Source: Ornithinibacillus bavariensis
GTDB lineage: Bacteria > Bacillota > Bacilli > Bacillales > Amphibacillaceae
Reading direction: 5' to 3'
DNA: 64,000 bases
NCBI RefSeq assembly: GCF_018333235.1
Contig: NZ_BORP01000003.1
Span: forward strand, 248,001-312,000
Position 1 is the stretch's first letter; each line of letters begins with the position of its first letter. Both the position numbers and the translations under genes were made by a program. A model generated the notes under the pieces. The model saw nothing but the letters and a program-made list of their open reading frames with translations. It ran no database searches and had not been told where the DNA came from. Below, in pieces: positions 18,423 to 27,671 of this stretch.

Positions 18423-19301
18423 CTATTTTTTTATCTCTCCAAAAGTAATTTTCATGCTGGGGGCGTAAATTAAAGAGGAGTCCATGTTAAATACTTGTGA
18501 AAACAGTAGTTCAGCCTCAAATTGCTCTAGTGCATCCTTAGCTGATATCCCTCGTTTTATCAAGTTTTCAATAAACTGGGCTTTATCTACAGGTGCTCCA
18601 CCCACTCCATCCTCCTTAAGTGAATGAAACAATTTTTGCTTATCTTGTTGATTCTTATCAGGATGGAGGAAATTAACCTTATCACTGACTCGACACTCAA
18701 TGTTCTTCACGCCCAATTCAGATAAATAAATGGGTACTTTTGCTCCAATATTCCCATCATTTCCAGTTTTGTTTTTACTTCCTTCAAATAGTTTCTGAAG
18801 AATACCTAGTGGAACAATTTGTGATTGTTCATATCCCGCAAGTTCGTATGATGACATACCTGATATCCAATGTGGCTCGAAGCAAATTATTTTTCCATCG
18901 TTAACAATAGAATCTATCATTCTTTGAAGCATTCTTTTTGGTTCGGACATATGTAACAAAAAAGCATGACAAACAGCAATGTCGTACTTACTCTCCATTT
19001 CTATCTCATTCGTATCCGCTACAAAGAATTCCGTTTCATACGGAAGGTTATGAAAGTATTCTTTCGCCTTATTAATAAGCTGTTGGCCTTTATCTATTCC
19101 TGTGTATTTAGAGCCCTTTGGTAAAATTGGCAATAATTTCAGTCCTAAATACCCATATCCACAACCAAAATCTATTATATGTATCGGTTTAGAAATCTTC
19201 CAAACGCTAGTTACTAGAAACTCCAAATAGTCATCGTTATAATATAAATCTCTTGTTCTTCTTAGATATTCCAGTTGGGTATCCCAATAATACGCCTCCA
19301 T
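18423..19301 (-). CDS. class I SAM-dependent methyltransferase
   Basis: A protein of 292 residues with a Rossmann methyltransferase core. Motif I is IIDFGCGYGYLG near residue 42, the acidic loop is YTGIDKG, then FFVADTNEIE and CHAFLLHM. The C-terminal third, about residues 195-292, is an extra helical region, so the protein is longer than a minimal methyltransferase. Similar proteins are common in Bacillaceae and not assigned a substrate. It is a single gene on the minus strand with an ordinary ribosome site. Confidence 0.82.
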   Translation of the reverse strand: MEAYYWDTQLEYLRRTRDLYYNDDYLEFLVTSVWKISKPIHIIDFGCGYGYLGLKLLPILPKGSKYTGIDKGQQLINKAKEYFHNLPYETEFFVADTNEIEMESKYDIAVCHAFLLHMSEPKRMLQRMIDSIVNDGKIICFEPHWISGMSSYELAGYEQSQIVPLGILQKLFEGSKNKTGNDGNIGAKVPIYLSELGVKNIECRVSDKVNFLHPDKNQQDKQKLFHSLKEDGVGGAPVDKAQFIENLIKRGISAKDALEQFEAELLFSQVFNMDSSLIYAPSMKITFGEIKK

Positions 19302-19456
19302 ACAAGTCCTCCCTTATCCTTTTTTAAGGAACAAATTATTATATTACAAACTCGATAGTTACTTCTTCTATAACCAGGTTCATTAGAACGTCTGTCACTC
19401 ATGCTAACATATACTAACGCAATATCCCAAAAATACTATAATAATATTGACTAAAA

Positions 19457-19481
19457 AAGGTGACCATTCTATGATCACCTT
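19457..19481 (-). terminator. terminator hairpin
   Basis: AAGGTGACCAT and ATGATCACCTT form an 11-bp stem with one mismatch. On the minus strand it is followed by TTTTTTAG. It closes the transcript of the cysteine-cluster gene and its in-frame tail. Confidence 0.8.
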
Positions 19482-19516
19482 GTTCATTCCTCAAATAGTG
19501 CAATTTAAAAGCTCGA

Positions 19517-19663
19517 TTATTCCATAAATGAAGTATCATAAGAGTTTTTAAGTGGTTTTATTATAACACTAGCCAGGTAAAACCCATCAGCCCATATAGA
19601 AGGATTTCCCTTAATTGAATATGTTTCTATTTCTTTGAACGATTTCTCCAACCTTGAGCACCA
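19517..19663 (-). pseudogene. open in-frame tail after the cysteine-cluster gene
   Basis: Directly after the TAA of the 19664-20011 gene the same frame stays open for 48 codons. It encodes a protein-like sequence with KEIETYSIKGNPSIWADGFY and ends KPLKNSYDTSFME before a TAA at 19517-19519. It has no start codon with a ribosome site. It is either the remnant of another gene or the old C-terminus of a longer protein cut by one stop codon. I do not recognise its family. Confidence 0.4.
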
Positions 19664-20011
19664 TTATTTAAAATCTCTCCAAGTAAAATCAACACTCAGA
19701 ATCCCTACTGGCTTTTCATCGGCTATATAGTTATCTTTAGTAGCTAATTTCGGTTCGCGAAAACAAGCAAGATTTTGATGGTACCCAAATGCCCTGCAAA
19801 TTGATGGACGTACGGAATGAATACCACATCGATCATTTACTTCATCATAAAAAATACAGGTACCAAAAAAACGTTGTTGCTTTTCTAATTCTAATCGTTT
19901 TTTTGGAGGCATCGCCTTTACCTTCTTTTTTATTCTCTTTAGCTCGGCCTCTGTAATAGGAACTGGCCCACAACACATCCCTTTGCAGCCTTTACAAGGT
20001 AAAGTTTCCAT
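19664..20011 (-). CDS. YkgJ-family cysteine-cluster protein
   Basis: This 115-residue cytoplasmic protein is rich in cysteines: PCKGCKGMCCGP near the N-terminus, then GTCIFY, DRCGIHS, RPSICRAFGYH and ACF. This is the UPF0153/YkgJ pattern (CxxC...C...CR-x-F), thought to bind zinc or an iron-sulfur cluster. Its biochemical role is not known. The start follows AGGAGATGATT. The reading frame continues past its stop codon into protein-like sequence, described separately. Confidence 0.82.
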   Translation of the reverse strand: METLPCKGCKGMCCGPVPITEAELKRIKKKVKAMPPKKRLELEKQQRFFGTCIFYDEVNDRCGIHSVRPSICRAFGYHQNLACFREPKLATKDNYIADEKPVGILSVDFTWRDFK

Positions 20012-20626
20012 TGAATCATCTCCTAGAATTATTTTTAAGACGGAATCTGGTATATGAATCTTCTAGTTGAATGAATAAACATAGTATTTCATACATAATG
20101 AACGGCATTGCTCACTTATCGAGGTATTTCTATTCTCAACAAAACGCAGTCCTATCCCCTAATCCATCCGATAGTTTATATGACATTTCTTCTTAACTTA
20201 ACGAGCGATATTATTTTTTAGTCCCTCCTTTATAATCTTAAAGCAACTCAAAAAGGTCTTAGACACATTTGAAGTAGCTTTCATCAAATGGTCAAAGACC
20301 TTACATTAGCTGTTTAGAAATATAGACTCGTTACTAACAATAGAAGATACCACATTTAAATTATGAGAATAGTATATCTATTAATTAGTATAACAAAATT
20401 GTCCGCTTCCCACAAATAATAAGTAATTAGAGTAGTAGGTAGAATCTATTTCCGCAATCGCGCAATAAATGGATTACCCTAATACTAATGCTGCATCCCT
20501 AATTAAACCTACTTACAGAGTAAGTAGCTATCCTATTCTATAGTGAATCCCTGCAATAGAAACAGTGTTTATAACGGAACCGTACGTTAGAATGTCAATC
20601 ACTTTCATTACATATTTTATTTATTA
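20012..20626. other. gene-free gap
   Basis: No coding sequence or clear gene remnant was found in these 615 bases apart from the hairpin at 20253-20302. The stretch is AT-rich with many stops in all frames. Confidence 0.5.
20253..20302 (-). terminator. terminator-like hairpin
   Basis: AAGGTCTTAGACACATTTGA (20253-20272) pairs with TCAAATGGTCAAAGACCTT (20284-20302) with two mismatches. On the minus strand it is followed by TTTTTGAG. It lies about 320 bp past the end of the 20627 gene, which it may terminate. Confidence 0.6.
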
Positions 20627-21019
20627 TTATTCTAAGGAGTCTTTTATTAATTTAAATCGCTCATTGATCATTTCATGAGGATTAATGTTTTTAAATGCAG
20701 CAGCCTTAGCTGAAAAACTAGCAAAATTTAACCCTGCACCAAATATTTGTAATGCACCATCAGCCAGGTTTCCTTTTTTCAAGTCCTCAATACCATCTTT
20801 AATAAAGTTATTACTTTCGTCTAGATGGCAATCTGCTATATATTTTTCTCCTTCGTGAAATAATTTTAGATTTTCTAATATTTGGTTAGCTGTATTTTCC
20901 GATATCCCTGCATCTATATCCATCAGCATATCGTTAATAGGTTTTACTAGCTTTCCATATAAACTGTCATATTCTTGACAGTACATTGCAATTTTTTCTC
21001 TTAACTCTTTTGAATTCAT
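20627..21019 (-). CDS. helical hypothetical protein
   Basis: A 130-residue soluble protein that I do not recognise. It is predicted almost all helical: an acidic N-terminal helix pair up to about residue 60, then a small Ala/Gly-rich stretch (DGALQIFGAGLNFASFSAKA) near residues 86-105 that could be amphipathic or membrane-associating. It has no signal peptide or cysteine pattern; the two cysteines are isolated. An AGGGGC-type site precedes the ATG. It has no operon partner. Confidence 0.6.
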   Translation of the reverse strand: MNSKELREKIAMYCQEYDSLYGKLVKPINDMLMDIDAGISENTANQILENLKLFHEGEKYIADCHLDESNNFIKDGIEDLKKGNLADGALQIFGAGLNFASFSAKAAAFKNINPHEMINERFKLIKDSLE

Positions 21020-21240
21020 TGCACTTAGCCCCTTCTATAAATTTATTTCCTCGAATAGCTTGCTCTCATTTTAAAAATTTTATTACTACTATCATGAGAA
21101 GAAGCTAAGTTGAATTATAAACGTATTATTTCTTACCGTCGACTAATAAACCTCCAGAACTTCCTAAGCATACATAGCTCTCAATAGGAACTTTTTACCA
21201 TACTTCAAGTGACTTAGATTCAGTTCGTACAAAGAACCAC

Positions 21241-21846
21241 TTAGAACGCTTTCCGTTGATAAATGAAAGTGGTAACTCCCCATGAAACAGCATAGAATGT
21301 TATGATAATAACTGCCGCTCCTATATATAATGCTGGGACGGATAAATTAACAAGAAAATCAGTTATTGCAGTTAAATGTTCCGCTAAAAATAGCACAATA
21401 GGTGGTCCAATACCTGCTAAAAGGATAAAGCTAATGAGTACAACCGTTGAAATATAGCCTGGTTTAAATATATAAAACAATGGAAAGGTAAATGCAGCAA
21501 ATACTAAGAATAAGCCTCCGCCAATCGCAATATCAGTCATCGTAAACGGTTTATTGAAAACAAAAAATGTTAGACTTGTCACCCCAATGGCTAAAACCAT
21601 ATAAATAATAGCACCAAGATAGCGCGATGCGATAATTTCCTTACGTGTATAAGGTAAGGAATTTAATAATATGTTTGTCTCTACTTTTTCATCGTAAGCA
21701 TAGGTGTTAAAGGGAATAAAAATGCTAGCAATGAGAAATGTCAAGGCTGGATGTGCATCCATAATGATAAAGAATAGGATAAAAGGAATAAAGATTAATA
21801 GTTGCCTTTTCTGTAAGATGACATCACGTCTGATCAAATTAAACAT
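21241..21846 (-). CDS. ABC-2 type transporter permease
   Basis: A 201-residue integral membrane protein with about six hydrophobic segments, beginning MFNLIRRDVILQKRQLLIFI. This is typical of the ABC-2 membrane family (YtrC/D or YhcI-like) paired with a GntR-type regulator. The start at 21846 follows AAGGGGGGC and overlaps the end of the ATPase gene by 8 bp. A longer frame to 21906 is not supported. Its ATPase partner is frameshifted, so the transporter may not work. Confidence 0.82.
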   Translation of the reverse strand: MFNLIRRDVILQKRQLLIFIPFILFFIIMDAHPALTFLIASIFIPFNTYAYDEKVETNILLNSLPYTRKEIIASRYLGAIIYMVLAIGVTSLTFFVFNKPFTMTDIAIGGGLFLVFAAFTFPLFYIFKPGYISTVVLISFILLAGIGPPIVLFLAEHLTAITDFLVNLSVPALYIGAAVIIITFYAVSWGVTTFIYQRKAF

Positions 21847-22704
21847 GCTGTAGCCCCCCTTTGAAGTGATACATGATATCTTCCAGTGATGCTTGTTCAA
21901 TGACAACCGAATCCCCGAAGATATTTTTCACTTCTTTTATATTATCCGTTAATGCTTCAAATCCTGTTGGTGCACGATGAACATGAACAAAAGCCGTTTC
22001 CGTGTCTCTATCCAGAAGCTCCACTCCTCCTTTAACAAGTGCATAGTCTTCAGCTACATCGTGAATGGACTTATTAAATACTAATTCCCCTCTCTGTATA
22101 AAAGCGATATAATCTGCAATGCGATCTAAATCAGTTGCAATATGCGTAGAGAAGAAAATGGTACGATTATCATCAACCATTAATTCCTGTAAAAGATCCA
22201 ACAACTCTCTTCGAATATAGGGTCCAAGCCTGCTGTTGGCTCATCCATAATAATGAGCTCTGCATGATGTGAAAGGGCTATTGCCAATGATGCCTTCATT
22301 TGCATCCCTTTTGAGAAAGTCTTCATCGCTTTATTAAGCGGTAATTCAAATTGCTCCATATATCGATAAAATAATGTATCATCCCAGTTCTTGTAAGCTG
22401 GTGCAACAATGCGCTTTATATCTTTTAAGTTCATCCCTTCAAAGAATACATTGCCATCATATACAAATCCAATACGCCCCTTAATCTCCTTTTCATGTTC
22501 CCTGTAATCCAACCCGAAAAGCTTAACCTCCCCAGCATCTGGCTTTAATAGATTCATTATCATTTTTATCGTTGTTGACTTACCAGATCCATTTGCCCCA
22601 ATGAATCCTGTTACAAAGCCTTGCTTTACTTGTAAATCAATATTATTAACGGAAAAACCTTTGAATTCCTTCGTGACATTTTTTAATTCAACCACATTTT
22701 CCAT
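21839..22704 (-). pseudogene. ABC transporter ATP-binding protein with a frameshift
   Basis: The first part (22180-22704) has Walker A GANGSGKST, a weak signature FSKGMQMK and Walker B IIMDEPTAGLDP. It then shifts into ESCWIFYRN and stops. The other frame resumes at once with RRELLDLLQELM and FFSTHIATD (the H-loop) and runs to 21839. Restoring one base after ATATTC (plus-strand position about 22212) rejoins the frames into a normal ~288-residue ATPase. It belongs to the GntR-ATPase-permease operon. It may be a true mutation or an assembly indel. Confidence 0.85.
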
Positions 22705-22709
22705 TCATC

Positions 22710-23081
22710 TCACTCCTCATATAGAATCTTCAGTAACTGCTGTAGCTCCTCAAGTGACAGACCAATTTCACGGCTATTCGTTATGACTGCACTCAACTGC
22801 TCCTCAATAACCCTTAGCTTCTTCTCTCGAATAACCTCTAGATTTTGCTCTGCGACGAAGGACCCTTTTCCGACAATGGAATAGATAAAGCCCGCCTTCT
22901 CCAATTCCTCATAGGCACGCTTCGTTGTGATTACACTAATTTGTAAATCCTTTGCCAGTTTACGCATAGAAGGTATTGCAGTTCCTTCTTGTAGTTCACC
23001 TGCTAAAATTAACGATCTTATTTGATTTACAATTTGTTCATAAATCGGCTCCTTTGAACTGTTGGAAATAATTATTTGCAT
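22710..23081 (-). CDS. GntR-family regulator, YtrA subfamily
   Basis: A repressor of 123 residues. An N-terminal winged helix (KEPIYEQIVNQIRSLILAGE...GTAIPSMRKLAKDL) is followed by only a short helical tail, the hallmark of the YtrA subfamily that controls ABC transporters. It is the first gene of the operon, 5 bp before the ATPase. It probably represses its own operon and responds to cell-envelope stress or an antibiotic; the latter is by analogy. Confidence 0.9.
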   Translation of the reverse strand: MQIIISNSSKEPIYEQIVNQIRSLILAGELQEGTAIPSMRKLAKDLQISVITTKRAYEELEKAGFIYSIVGKGSFVAEQNLEVIREKKLRVIEEQLSAVITNSREIGLSLEELQQLLKILYEE

Positions 23082-23096
23082 GTGAATCCCTCTCTC

Positions 23097-23402
23097 TTAT
23101 TCTTTTCGAAGCAAACTTGCAATAATGTCGTGTACGGCTTGAATCAGTATAGCAATCACATGAATTGTCATGAACATATTAAAAAAAGGAAAGGAATAAG
23201 GAGATATCCATTCCGTAAATAGCTTCGAATCCAAAATCCCTCTTGCTATTTTGGCAAATAAATTATCACTATCGTTTATGTTTGGCTCCAGGGAAGTGCC
23301 ATCAACCACGAAAAAGATTAATTGCATAATTAAAAATATAGCAATGATGCTCATCCAGCGTTTTGTTAGATTTTTATTATTTGTTACTACTTTTTCTACC
23401 AT
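23097..23402 (-). CDS. small membrane protein (possibly YfzA-like)
   Basis: A protein of 101 residues with two membrane helices: one near 16-33 (MSIIAIFLIMQLIFFVV) and one near 75-92, separated by an extracellular stretch with SLEPNINDSDNLF. The layout recalls the YfzA-like family of short Bacillus membrane proteins, but I cannot confirm this. It lies 15 bp upstream of the GntR gene on the same strand and may be co-transcribed with the ABC operon. Confidence 0.6.
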   Translation of the reverse strand: MVEKVVTNNKNLTKRWMSIIAIFLIMQLIFFVVDGTSLEPNINDSDNLFAKIARGILDSKLFTEWISPYSFPFFNMFMTIHVIAILIQAVHDIIASLLRKE

Positions 23403-23766
23403 TTAAACACTTCCACCTTTCATGCTTCACATTTTGAGTAATTACTATCTTTGAACCCTTTATAGTGTATATGAGTAGTAGTTGTTATACGTTTATTTTT
23501 TTGTCATTACCCATTTACAAAATTACTCCCTATATATTGTATATATACTATATAAACATTATATACACACATAGAACCTCCTGCAACAATTTTGTTAAAA
23601 GAGAAGGGAAAAACATAAAATCGAAAAAGACAATCAAAAAACAGTAATGACAAGGGATTAGTAGAATATGGAACAACGAAAAAAGACTGAATCCCTACTA
23701 GATCCAGTCTGAATTTGTGTTGATGTTTAATTAGCCCGAAACCGGTTGGACAACGATTGCATCGCA
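23403..23766. other. intergenic region with AT-rich promoter-like stretch
   Basis: No gene is seen. A run of TATATA-like sequence at about 23530-23570 could hold promoters for the downstream minus-strand operon. A terminator lies at 23684-23710. Confidence 0.4.
23684..23710 (-). terminator. terminator of the 23767 gene
   Basis: The arms AGACTG and CAGTCT, with extra internal pairing, are followed on the minus strand by TTTTTT. It is 57 bp past the stop of the 23767-24126 gene. Confidence 0.65.
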
Positions 23767-24126
23767 TTATAGTTGAATAACTATATTAAAAATTACTGCA
23801 AAAATTACCGAACAAACGATTATCCATATTATTTCTATACGAACAAAAGAAATCCATACACTACTATTCTTAATTTTAGCGATATTTCTAGCAACCTCTA
23901 GATTAATTGGTACGAAAAATAATGAAAACAGGAATCCCACTGATAGGGAAATACAAAAGTGAATGATTGCAATATTAGAAGTTAACTCTGATACGAAGCT
24001 ACCAATTATAAAAACTGGAATACCAGCCCATAGAAAGAAAGTAAAAACTAATAATACAGATACCATTATGACTAACATAAATTCCTTTTTAAGGACATCT
24101 TTAAAGTTCTGAAAATATATACTCAT
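23767..24126 (-). CDS. hypothetical membrane protein
   Basis: This 119-residue protein has three strongly hydrophobic segments, about 17-42, 50-76 and 95-117, joined by short charged loops (LEVARNIAKIKNSS). No family is recognised. It starts with an ATG behind an AGGGAGGATATC site. It stands between a terminator and an acetyltransferase gene on the same strand. Confidence 0.6.
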   Translation of the reverse strand: MSIYFQNFKDVLKKEFMLVIMVSVLLVFTFFLWAGIPVFIIGSFVSELTSNIAIIHFCISLSVGFLFSLFFVPINLEVARNIAKIKNSSVWISFVRIEIIWIIVCSVIFAVIFNIVIQL

Positions 24127-24180
24127 GATATCCTCCCTAGTTCTTTATCTTTGCAACATGCCTACCAATAGTTAAAGAGG

Positions 24181-24696
24181 CTAAGAACTCCATTCCTCAT
24201 CTAAGATTGCGTAATAATACTCATCCCACCACTCGTTTCCTTGGGGTATACATTTCTTGAAAAACCCTTCTCTTCTCATGCCAATCTTCTCCATTACTCG
24301 ATAGGATGGCGTATTTTCAGGCTGACAGGTAGCTATTATTCTATGTAATCCCATTGTCTCAAAACCATATTTTAATATAGCGTGTGCTGCTTCAGAAGCA
24401 TACCCTTTATTATAATATTTAGGATTGAACACCCAACCTATCTCATATGTATGATCACCAAAATACTTATGGAACACAATGTGACCAATCAAATTTTGGT
24501 CTTCCTTTAACAACACAGGGAAATACTTAGCATTTTCACCACTGTTGTCCATTACAAATTTTTTTGCATCTTCAACAGAAAAAACATCTTCTGGTAAATA
24601 CTTCATAACATTGCTATCCGATGTATACTCATAGACACTTTGCCAATCGTCCTGTGTAAAATTACGTATAATTAGTCTTTCTGTTATAATGTTCAT
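24181..24696 (-). CDS. RimJ/RimL-type GNAT acetyltransferase
   Basis: A protein of 171 residues with the typical start NIITERLIIRNFTQDDW. It has the acetyl-CoA segment NKGYASEAAHAILKYGFETM, the motif HRIIATCQPENTPSYRVMEKIGMRREG (positions about 118-144) and a Trp/Tyr-rich end. This is the RimJ/RimL group that acetylates protein N-termini or small molecules such as aminoglycosides. The specific substrate cannot be read from the sequence. Confidence 0.88.
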   Translation of the reverse strand: MNIITERLIIRNFTQDDWQSVYEYTSDSNVMKYLPEDVFSVEDAKKFVMDNSGENAKYFPVLLKEDQNLIGHIVFHKYFGDHTYEIGWVFNPKYYNKGYASEAAHAILKYGFETMGLHRIIATCQPENTPSYRVMEKIGMRREGFFKKCIPQGNEWWDEYYYAILDEEWSS

Positions 24697-24777
24697 TTAA
24701 TTTACCTCCATATGGTTCCATTCAAATCTTTTTCTATCTCTCTTTACCCCGCTGTTGTTCATTCCGATAATCCTACC

Positions 24778-25073
24778 CTAATCTTTTATCCAGTATTCGG
24801 TACAATCCTTAGAACGTTCCATAAAGTTATATTCAATTAGGTATCTTTTGATTGTAGCAAAATCACTGTATATTGTCTTTAATATTCCGTTAACTTCCTT
24901 TTCGGGGTAAATCCTATTCTGTTCAAACCGTTTTATTATATGTTGTAAAACAATCAATTTTCTTTTTTCTTCCCTTGAAAAAGTCTCTAAGGTACCATAA
25001 ATACCTTGCTTAAGATAAGCAGATAAGACCTTTTCTTCTCTTCTTCAGTCGTCGCATTCCGTTGATCCACCAT
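24778..25073 (-). pseudogene. DUF2087 protein with a frameshift near the start
   Basis: An ATG at 25073 behind AAAGGGGAT opens MVDQRNATTEEEKK, which soon hits a stop. A second frame continues with KVLSAYLKQGIYGTLETFSR, then EEKRKLIVLQHIIKRFEQN, and ends ERSKDCTEYWIKD at a TAG (24778-24780). This is the DUF2087 domain, usually a small DNA-binding-like protein. Adding one A to the A-run opposite 25031-25034 restores a 98-codon gene. Confidence 0.75.
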
Positions 25074-25135
25074 TTTATCCCCTTTAAGAGAACTAACAAA
25101 TTTTGTTCACTCTCTTTTTTAGACTAACCTCTCAT

Positions 25136-25996
25136 TTACTCACTTAATACATTTAAAAACTTTAATAAAGCCGAAGGTACATACTTATCCTTTCTATAGA
25201 TGAATACCGTTTTGACTTTTCTATATTCTTTCGGAAGTAAATGCTTTCTAAGCGCTCCTTCTTGTAATTGTTTTTCTACAACGCTTTGTGGGACCATACT
25301 AATTCCTAGACCAGCAGATACACATCCAATGATTGCATCTAGGGTTCCAAATTCCATTATTTTTTTAGGAATCACCCGTTCTTGGTGAAACCATTGTTCG
25401 AGCCTCTCCCGATAAGAGCACCCTGTACGGAATACAAGTAATGTCTTCGTTTGAATGTCCTTGATTGAGGATATAGGAGGATGAATTGCATCTGTTACAA
25501 GTACTAACTCTTCTTCAAATACCTCCTTTTGAATGAGATCAGGATGTTCAATAGGCTCAGCTACAAATGCTCCATCAAGCTCATACTGGAGAACACCTAG
25601 GATATTTTCTTCCGTAGAACCTGTTTTTAGAGTGAGATCAACGTCTGGATAGTTTATAAGGTACTTTGAGAATATGGCTGGTAATCGAACTGCTGCAGTT
25701 GTTTCCATCGAACCGATAATTAAAGGACCTTTTGGTGTTTGATCATCATTTATTACGTTTTTTGCTTCTTCTATAAGATTTAATATTTTTTCCGTGTATG
25801 TTAATAGCAGGCTTCCTTTGGCGGTTAAAGCAGTCCCTCGATTATGTCTATAAAATAAGGTCGTTTGTAGTTCTGCTTCCAATTGCTGTATTTTCATCGT
25901 GATATTCGATTGTGCATATTGAAGTTCTCTTGCTGCTTGTGAAATACTCCCAAGCTTTGCAACCGTCTGGAAAACTCTTAATGTAGACAAATCCAT
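25136..25996 (-). CDS. LysR-family transcription regulator
   Basis: A 286-residue regulator. The N-terminal winged helix is classic (STLRVFQTVAKLGSISQAAR to LFYRHNRGTALTAKG), and the rest, about 90-286, is the periplasmic-binding-like effector domain. It is divergent from the nitronate monooxygenase gene at 26288, which it very probably controls, as is usual for LysR proteins. The effector is unknown; a nitronate or a related nitro compound is a guess. Confidence 0.92.
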   Translation of the reverse strand: MDLSTLRVFQTVAKLGSISQAARELQYAQSNITMKIQQLEAELQTTLFYRHNRGTALTAKGSLLLTYTEKILNLIEEAKNVINDDQTPKGPLIIGSMETTAAVRLPAIFSKYLINYPDVDLTLKTGSTEENILGVLQYELDGAFVAEPIEHPDLIQKEVFEEELVLVTDAIHPPISSIKDIQTKTLLVFRTGCSYRERLEQWFHQERVIPKKIMEFGTLDAIIGCVSAGLGISMVPQSVVEKQLQEGALRKHLLPKEYRKVKTVFIYRKDKYVPSALLKFLNVLSE

Positions 25997-26287
25997 AAAA
26001 AATCCTCACCTCTTCCTGCCATCTAAATTACTGATGGCCAATATCAATATTATGTATTATTCAATATATCAGAAAAGAGATATCCTTTACATATAATCCT
26101 CTATTACTGGATGTTTCTATTTAAGGAAGTAAGCTATTCTATTAAATAGGGAAAAACTATATTTAATTTATGTTTTAAAAGATTTTCCTTTCCCCCGCTC
26201 TTCTACTTATGTAAAAAGATTTTTCCTTTAAGAATACGATTGCTGGTTATACGGTATCAAGTAATGAAGCTACGAGGAGTGTTAATT

Positions 26288-27373
26288 ATGTTTACTAATG
26301 AAATGACAAGACGAATGAATATCGAGTATCCAATTATTCAAGCCCCTATGGCTGGCGGAATAACCACTTCTAAATTAGTGGCTGAGACTTCAAATGCCGG
26401 AGGTCTAGGAATGATAGGAGCAGGGTATATGACGCCTGCGCAAATACGAGAACAAATTAGGGAAATAAAACAGTTAACTTCAAATCCGTTTGGTATTAAT
26501 TTATTTGTTCCTAAAAAATTTAAGGTTATAGAGAACAATATTAAATCAGCTAATCAGTTCTTAAATCCCATTCGTCAGCAATTAAATTTACACCAAAGAG
26601 ATAACTTTGAAATTCCTAATTTTAATCATGCTTTTGCAACATTTATGGAGCAAATTAAGGTTGTGAGGCAAGAAAAGGTTCCTATATGTTCTTTTACATT
26701 TGGCATTCCATCTGAAGAAGTGATTACTGAATTAAAACAATCTAACATTATTCTGGTGGGAACAGCAACAACAGTTACAGAAGCAGTCGAAATTGAAAAA
26801 GCACAAATGGATATTGTTGTGGTACAAGGCAGTGAGGCTGGTGGGCATCGGGGAAACTTTATGAATGATTCTCAAGAAGGTTTAGTTGGTTTAATGTCCT
26901 TAATTCCACAGGTAGTAGATAGTGTAAGCATTCCTGTCGTAGCTGCCGGGGGAGTTATGGATGGAAGAGGACTAATGGCTTCGATTTGTTTAGGTGCTAA
27001 AGGCGTACAAATGGGGACGGCTTTCTTGACTTGTAAGGAAAGTGGAGCAAATAAGATTCATAAAACAGCAATTCTTCATGCTAAAGAAGATCAGACCGTT
27101 TTAACCCGTTCATTTTCAGGTAAATGGGCAAGAGGAATTAAAAATAAATTTATTACAGAAATGCAGGAACATGAAACACTTTTACCGGATTTTCCTATTC
27201 AAAATACACTAACACAAGCTATTAGAAGAGCTTCTGCTGCACAAAACAATCAAGATTTTATGTCACTTTGGTCTGGTCAGAGCCCAAGATTAGCCAAAAA
27301 TCAAACCGTTCAATTATTAATGAACAGTATTATTGCTGAGGCAAAAAAATTAGGTTCCATGGATACGAGGTAA
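26288..27373 (+). CDS. nitronate monooxygenase (2-nitropropane dioxygenase family)
   Basis: A 361-residue FMN-dependent TIM-barrel enzyme that oxidises alkyl nitronates to carbonyl compounds and nitrite. The family start IEYPIIQAPMAGGITTSKLV, the glycine-rich VQGSEAGGHRG with the catalytic His, and PVVAAGGVMDGRG and KGVQMGTAFL at the FMN phosphate site are all present. The ATG at 26288 follows GAGGAG and aligns with the family start; a longer frame from 26240 is unlikely. The divergent LysR gene is the likely regulator. A strong terminator follows. Confidence 0.93.
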   Translation: MFTNEMTRRMNIEYPIIQAPMAGGITTSKLVAETSNAGGLGMIGAGYMTPAQIREQIREIKQLTSNPFGINLFVPKKFKVIENNIKSANQFLNPIRQQLNLHQRDNFEIPNFNHAFATFMEQIKVVRQEKVPICSFTFGIPSEEVITELKQSNIILVGTATTVTEAVEIEKAQMDIVVVQGSEAGGHRGNFMNDSQEGLVGLMSLIPQVVDSVSIPVVAAGGVMDGRGLMASICLGAKGVQMGTAFLTCKESGANKIHKTAILHAKEDQTVLTRSFSGKWARGIKNKFITEMQEHETLLPDFPIQNTLTQAIRRASAAQNNQDFMSLWSGQSPRLAKNQTVQLLMNSIIAEAKKLGSMDTR

Positions 27374-27383
27374 TTTACAATGT

Positions 27384-27420
27384 AGAAAAAGACCTAGCAC
27401 AAAAAGCTAGGTCTTTTTCT
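27384..27420 (+). terminator. terminator after nitronate monooxygenase
   Basis: AGAAAAAGACCTAGC and GCTAGGTCTTTTTCT form a perfect 15-bp stem around a 7-nt A-rich loop, with the T-run built into the right arm. It begins 10 bp past the stop codon. Confidence 0.93.
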
Positions 27421-27515
27421 ATATTGCGGAATCCCGCCAGTAAGCATTCACTTAAAAAGTATGATCACCATTAAATAAGGCAAACTGAACTCCACTCAAA
27501 CTGGATTTTTAACAG

Positions 27516-27671
27516 TTAGCATGGTTTTTTTATTTCTTTCGCTTTAATCCAAATAGCTTCAACGTAAACTCCGATTATTACCGTCAGCAACACAGCGTTT
27601 GCATAAAAAACGCCATCTTTAACAGAATAAAAAAGTGAAGGGAATGATAAAGGTGTTACAAGCGACAATAA
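27516..27671 (-). pseudogene. C-terminal remnant of a membrane protein
   Basis: A minus-strand frame reads LLSLVTPLSFPSLFYSVKDG, then VFYANAVLLTVIIGVYVEAI and WIKAKEIKKPC to a TAA at 27516-27518. The amphipathic-hydrophobic pattern looks like the last helix and tail of a real protein, but no start or N-terminal part remains. It overlaps the beginning of the 27653 gene on the other strand. The family is not recognised. Confidence 0.35.

Noticed and set aside
22200-22220. Programmed ribosomal frameshift in the ABC ATPase
   Set aside because: No slippery heptamer or stimulating structure is seen at the junction; a simple one-base loss explains it better.
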